DNA of 64,000 nt from an uncultured Clostridia bacterium (GTDB lineage: Bacteria; Bacillota; Clostridia; Christensenellales; UBA1242). The notes under the pieces were generated by a model. That model saw only the letters and a list, made by a program, of their open reading frames with translations. It was not told the origin of the DNA and searched no databases. The translations under genes and the position numbers were made by a program. Numbering within the stretch: position 1 is the first letter of the stretch; every line of letters starts with the position of its first letter. Where the stretch lies: NCBI GenBank assembly GCA_934771475.1, contig CAKVMD010000003.1, positions 39,625 through 103,624 of the forward strand. The letters are read 5' to 3'. Of this stretch, positions 62,128 to 64,000 are shown one piece after another.

Positions 62128-63762
62128 ATGATTAAAACGATTAACGGGGTAACTTTCCGTAAAATGATTGTTGCCGGCGCAGGCCTTTTAGAGCAAAATA
62201 AGAAATATGTTGACTCGCTCAATGTATTCCCAGTTCCGGACGGAGACACAGGAACTAATATGTTCCTCACAATGAAAAGTGCGGTAAATGAACTTTCACA
62301 ATGCATTAACAACAACATTGACTCACTCAGTCAAGCGTTTGCAAAAGGTGCACTTCGTGGCGCGAGAGGAAACAGTGGTGTTATCACTTCTCAAATCTTT
62401 AAGGGATTTTGCAGTGAAACAGCAAAGGTGAGTGAGATTACTACCAAGGTTTTTGCAAAGGCTATGCAGGAAGGAGCAAATGTAGCATATAAAGCGGTAA
62501 CAAAACCAAAGGAAGGGACAATTCTTACAGTTATCCGTGTTATGGCAGAAAGCGCTGTTAATCTTGCAAAGAAATATGACGACTTTGAGATTTTCTTAAA
62601 AGAAGTCCTCGCGATTGGTGAAGAGATTTTAAGCCAAACCCCTGAAATGCTTCCAGTCCTTAAAAAGGCGGGCGTTGTGGACGCGGGTGGACGAGGAATC
62701 CTTGTTATATTTACTGGCTTTTACAAACTTATCATTGGCGAAGAGGACTTTGAATATCAATTTGAAGACGAAAAGAAACCTCAAACAGTTGATGATGTTA
62801 TCGCCGATATTAACGCTCTTGAAGATATTAAATTTGGTTACTGCACTGAATATATGATTATTCACATGAAGAAGAAAACCACAGAAGCAGACATTGATAA
62901 ACTTCGCGAAAAACTTTGCGAACTTGGTGATTCTGTAATTTGTATCGGAGACTTGAACCTTGTAAAAGTTCATGTTCATTCAAACGAGCCAAATAAAGCC
63001 CTTGAATATGCAATGGAACTTGGCGAACTTTACAACTTAAAAATTGAGAATATGCGTGAACAAAACCGCGAACTCAAAAAGAAGGCAACCGCAGAGGTCG
63101 AAACCAAAGAAAATGGAATGATTGCTGTTGCACCGGGCGAGGGGCTTGCCGCCGTTTATAAAGACCTTGGAGTTGACGAAATTATTGTTGGCGGACAAAC
63201 AATGAACCCATCTGCCGCTGATATTGCTGCCGCAGCAGACAAGGTCCCAGCAAGAAATGTTTTTGTTTTCCCTAATAACAAAAATATTATTCTTGCCGCA
63301 CAACAAGCAAATGACCTTACAAACAAAAACCTTGTTATTATTCCAACTCGCTCAATCCCAGAGGGAATCACTGCGGCTATCGCATTTAACCCAGACGGGG
63401 AAGTTGGCGAAAACACAGAAGCGATGACTGATGCGATTAAAGGCGTTAAGTCAGGCTCTGTAACCTACGCTGTAAGAGATACACACGTTGACGGTTTTGA
63501 CCTTTCAGTAGGTGAAATCATTGGGCTTGACGACAAGGCAATCCTTGCAAAAGGAAAACTTGTTGCAGACACCACTGAGGCTTTAATTGACAAGATGATG
63601 AGCGATGAAGTCATGAATATCACCCTTTTCTATGGGGAAGACATCCGCGAGGAAGAGGCAAATGCACTTTGTGAGCGCCTTGCTATTGCTTATCCAAATT
63701 GTGAAGTAAGCGCTGTGTTTGGCGGACAACCAGTTTACTACTACCTTGTAAGTTTGGAGTAA
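62128..63762 (+). CDS. fakA: Fatty acid kinase catalytic subunit FakA (YloV)
   Basis: A 544-residue kinase: a DAK2 nucleotide-binding domain (about residues 1-200, with LNVFPVPDGDTGTNM at 31-45 holding the metal-binding Asp residues) followed by a middle FakA domain and a C-terminal DegV-like part. With a FakB lipid carrier it phosphorylates exogenous fatty acids for phospholipid synthesis. GARGNSGVITSQIFKGF is also typical. TAGGAG precedes the ATG. It pairs with the Asp23-family gene in a conserved order. Confidence 0.94.
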   Translation: MIKTINGVTFRKMIVAGAGLLEQNKKYVDSLNVFPVPDGDTGTNMFLTMKSAVNELSQCINNNIDSLSQAFAKGALRGARGNSGVITSQIFKGFCSETAKVSEITTKVFAKAMQEGANVAYKAVTKPKEGTILTVIRVMAESAVNLAKKYDDFEIFLKEVLAIGEEILSQTPEMLPVLKKAGVVDAGGRGILVIFTGFYKLIIGEEDFEYQFEDEKKPQTVDDVIADINALEDIKFGYCTEYMIIHMKKKTTEADIDKLREKLCELGDSVICIGDLNLVKVHVHSNEPNKALEYAMELGELYNLKIENMREQNRELKKKATAEVETKENGMIAVAPGEGLAAVYKDLGVDEIIVGGQTMNPSAADIAAAADKVPARNVFVFPNNKNIILAAQQANDLTNKNLVIIPTRSIPEGITAAIAFNPDGEVGENTEAMTDAIKGVKSGSVTYAVRDTHVDGFDLSVGEIIGLDDKAILAKGKLVADTTEALIDKMMSDEVMNITLFYGEDIREEEANALCERLAIAYPNCEVSAVFGGQPVYYYLVSLE

Positions 63763-63805
63763 CAATCGAAAAAATAAGCCTTTATGTAAACATATAGTTT
63801 AATTG

Positions 63806-63901
63806 GGCGGAAGAAATATTTCGCGTTGACGCGAAATATTGGGCTGGCATTTTGCCAGCCCTTTTTGTATGCGCAAATGCGCAAACAAAAGTTCTTCCGC
63901 C
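63806..63901. other. Four-stem folded element after fakA
   Basis: An outer stem GGCGGAAGA (63806-63814) / TCTTCCGCC (63893-63901) encloses three hairpins: AATATTTCGCG/CGCGAAATATT with a TTGA loop (63815-63840), GGGCTGGC/GCCAGCCC with an ATTTT loop (63841-63861) and TGCGCA/TGCGCA (63870-63883). The middle hairpin is followed by TTTTT and could end fakA transcription. The first two hairpins abut with no gap. The nature of the element is unknown. Confidence 0.7.
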
Positions 63902-63904
63902 GAG

Positions 63905-64000
63905 GACCGCACCAACCAAGCCCGACCGCACCAACCAAGCCCGACCGCACCAACCAAGCCCGACCGCACCAACCAAGCCCGACCGCACCAACCAAGCCCG
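63905..64000. repeat. GC-rich 19-bp tandem repeat, cut by the window end
   Basis: Five identical copies of GACCGCACCAACCAAGCCC start at 63905, 63924, 63943, 63962 and 63981, and the array runs off the window. GC content is about 70%, far above the surrounding DNA. The period is not a multiple of three. No gene with a ribosome site reads through it. Confidence 0.9.

Noticed and set aside
63741..63995. Minus-strand frames rich in Gly-Trp-Val through the 19-bp repeat.
   Set aside because: They are a by-product of the tandem repeat, with no ribosome site or promoter.
63905..64000. CRISPR array.
   Set aside because: The repeats are contiguous 19-base units with no unique spacers and no cas genes.

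Overview
This window comes from a low-GC, endospore-forming Firmicute of the class Clostridia. The evidence is the sporulation set (spoIIGA, sigE, sigG, spoIIR, sleB, ypeB, spoVG, a SipL-type SPOCS/LysM protein, an ymxH-type gene and a very small spoVM-like gene), collagen-like exosporium proteins, AGGAGG-type ribosome sites and AT-rich intergenic DNA. MurE carries the DNPR motif expected of a meso-diaminopimelate-adding enzyme. An uncultured gut lineage such as Christensenellales would fit, but that is inference. I saw no tRNA, rRNA, CRISPR array, insertion sequence or prophage.

Layout. 1-4039: two collagen-like surface proteins (the first cut by the window edge) around an AbrB/ABC-transporter operon. 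4255-7107: a GNAT acetyltransferase, then an iron-sulphur assembly locus (rrf2, nifS, nifU) with a readable promoter/operator. 7224-13081: two membrane proteins, an orphan VirD4/TraG-type coupling ATPase and a RadC-family protein. 13161-19000: pyruvate phosphate dikinase, an unknown gene beside it and an unknown two-gene operon. 19125-25889: rpoZ, priA, def, fmt, rlmN, rsgA, rpe, a housekeeping cluster that lacks the usual stp/prkC pair. 26181-31721: a lipoprotein of 1846 residues. 31886-37200: veg, SipL-like, spoIIR-sleB-ypeB and spoVG.

37273-55259 is a split cell-wall and division (dcw) region: an alpha/beta hydrolase, a membrane-anchored MurF-like ligase, ddl, murE, mraY, murD and ftsW, then a block of about 4.8 kb of accessory genes, then murA, ftsQ, ftsA and ftsZ. 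murG, murC and murB are absent here. Terminators after ddl and murE, and promoters before ftsA and ftsZ, divide it into several transcription units. 55498-58241 is the sporulation sigma block, followed by nrdR, feoAB, the spoVM-like gene, rpmB, an Asp23-family gene and fakA.

The most interesting items are: (1) a complete attenuator before the M20 peptidase gene at 46083, with promoter, ribosome site, a 12-codon leader peptide ending WHWHK, mutually exclusive hairpins and a terminator; (2) a four-stem folded element after fakA that runs straight into a GC-rich 19-bp tandem repeat; (3) matching promoter/operator geometry in front of rrf2 and nifS; (4) two promoters placed exactly six bases from a start codon, implying leaderless mRNAs; (5) the 32-residue SpoVM-like protein after feoB.
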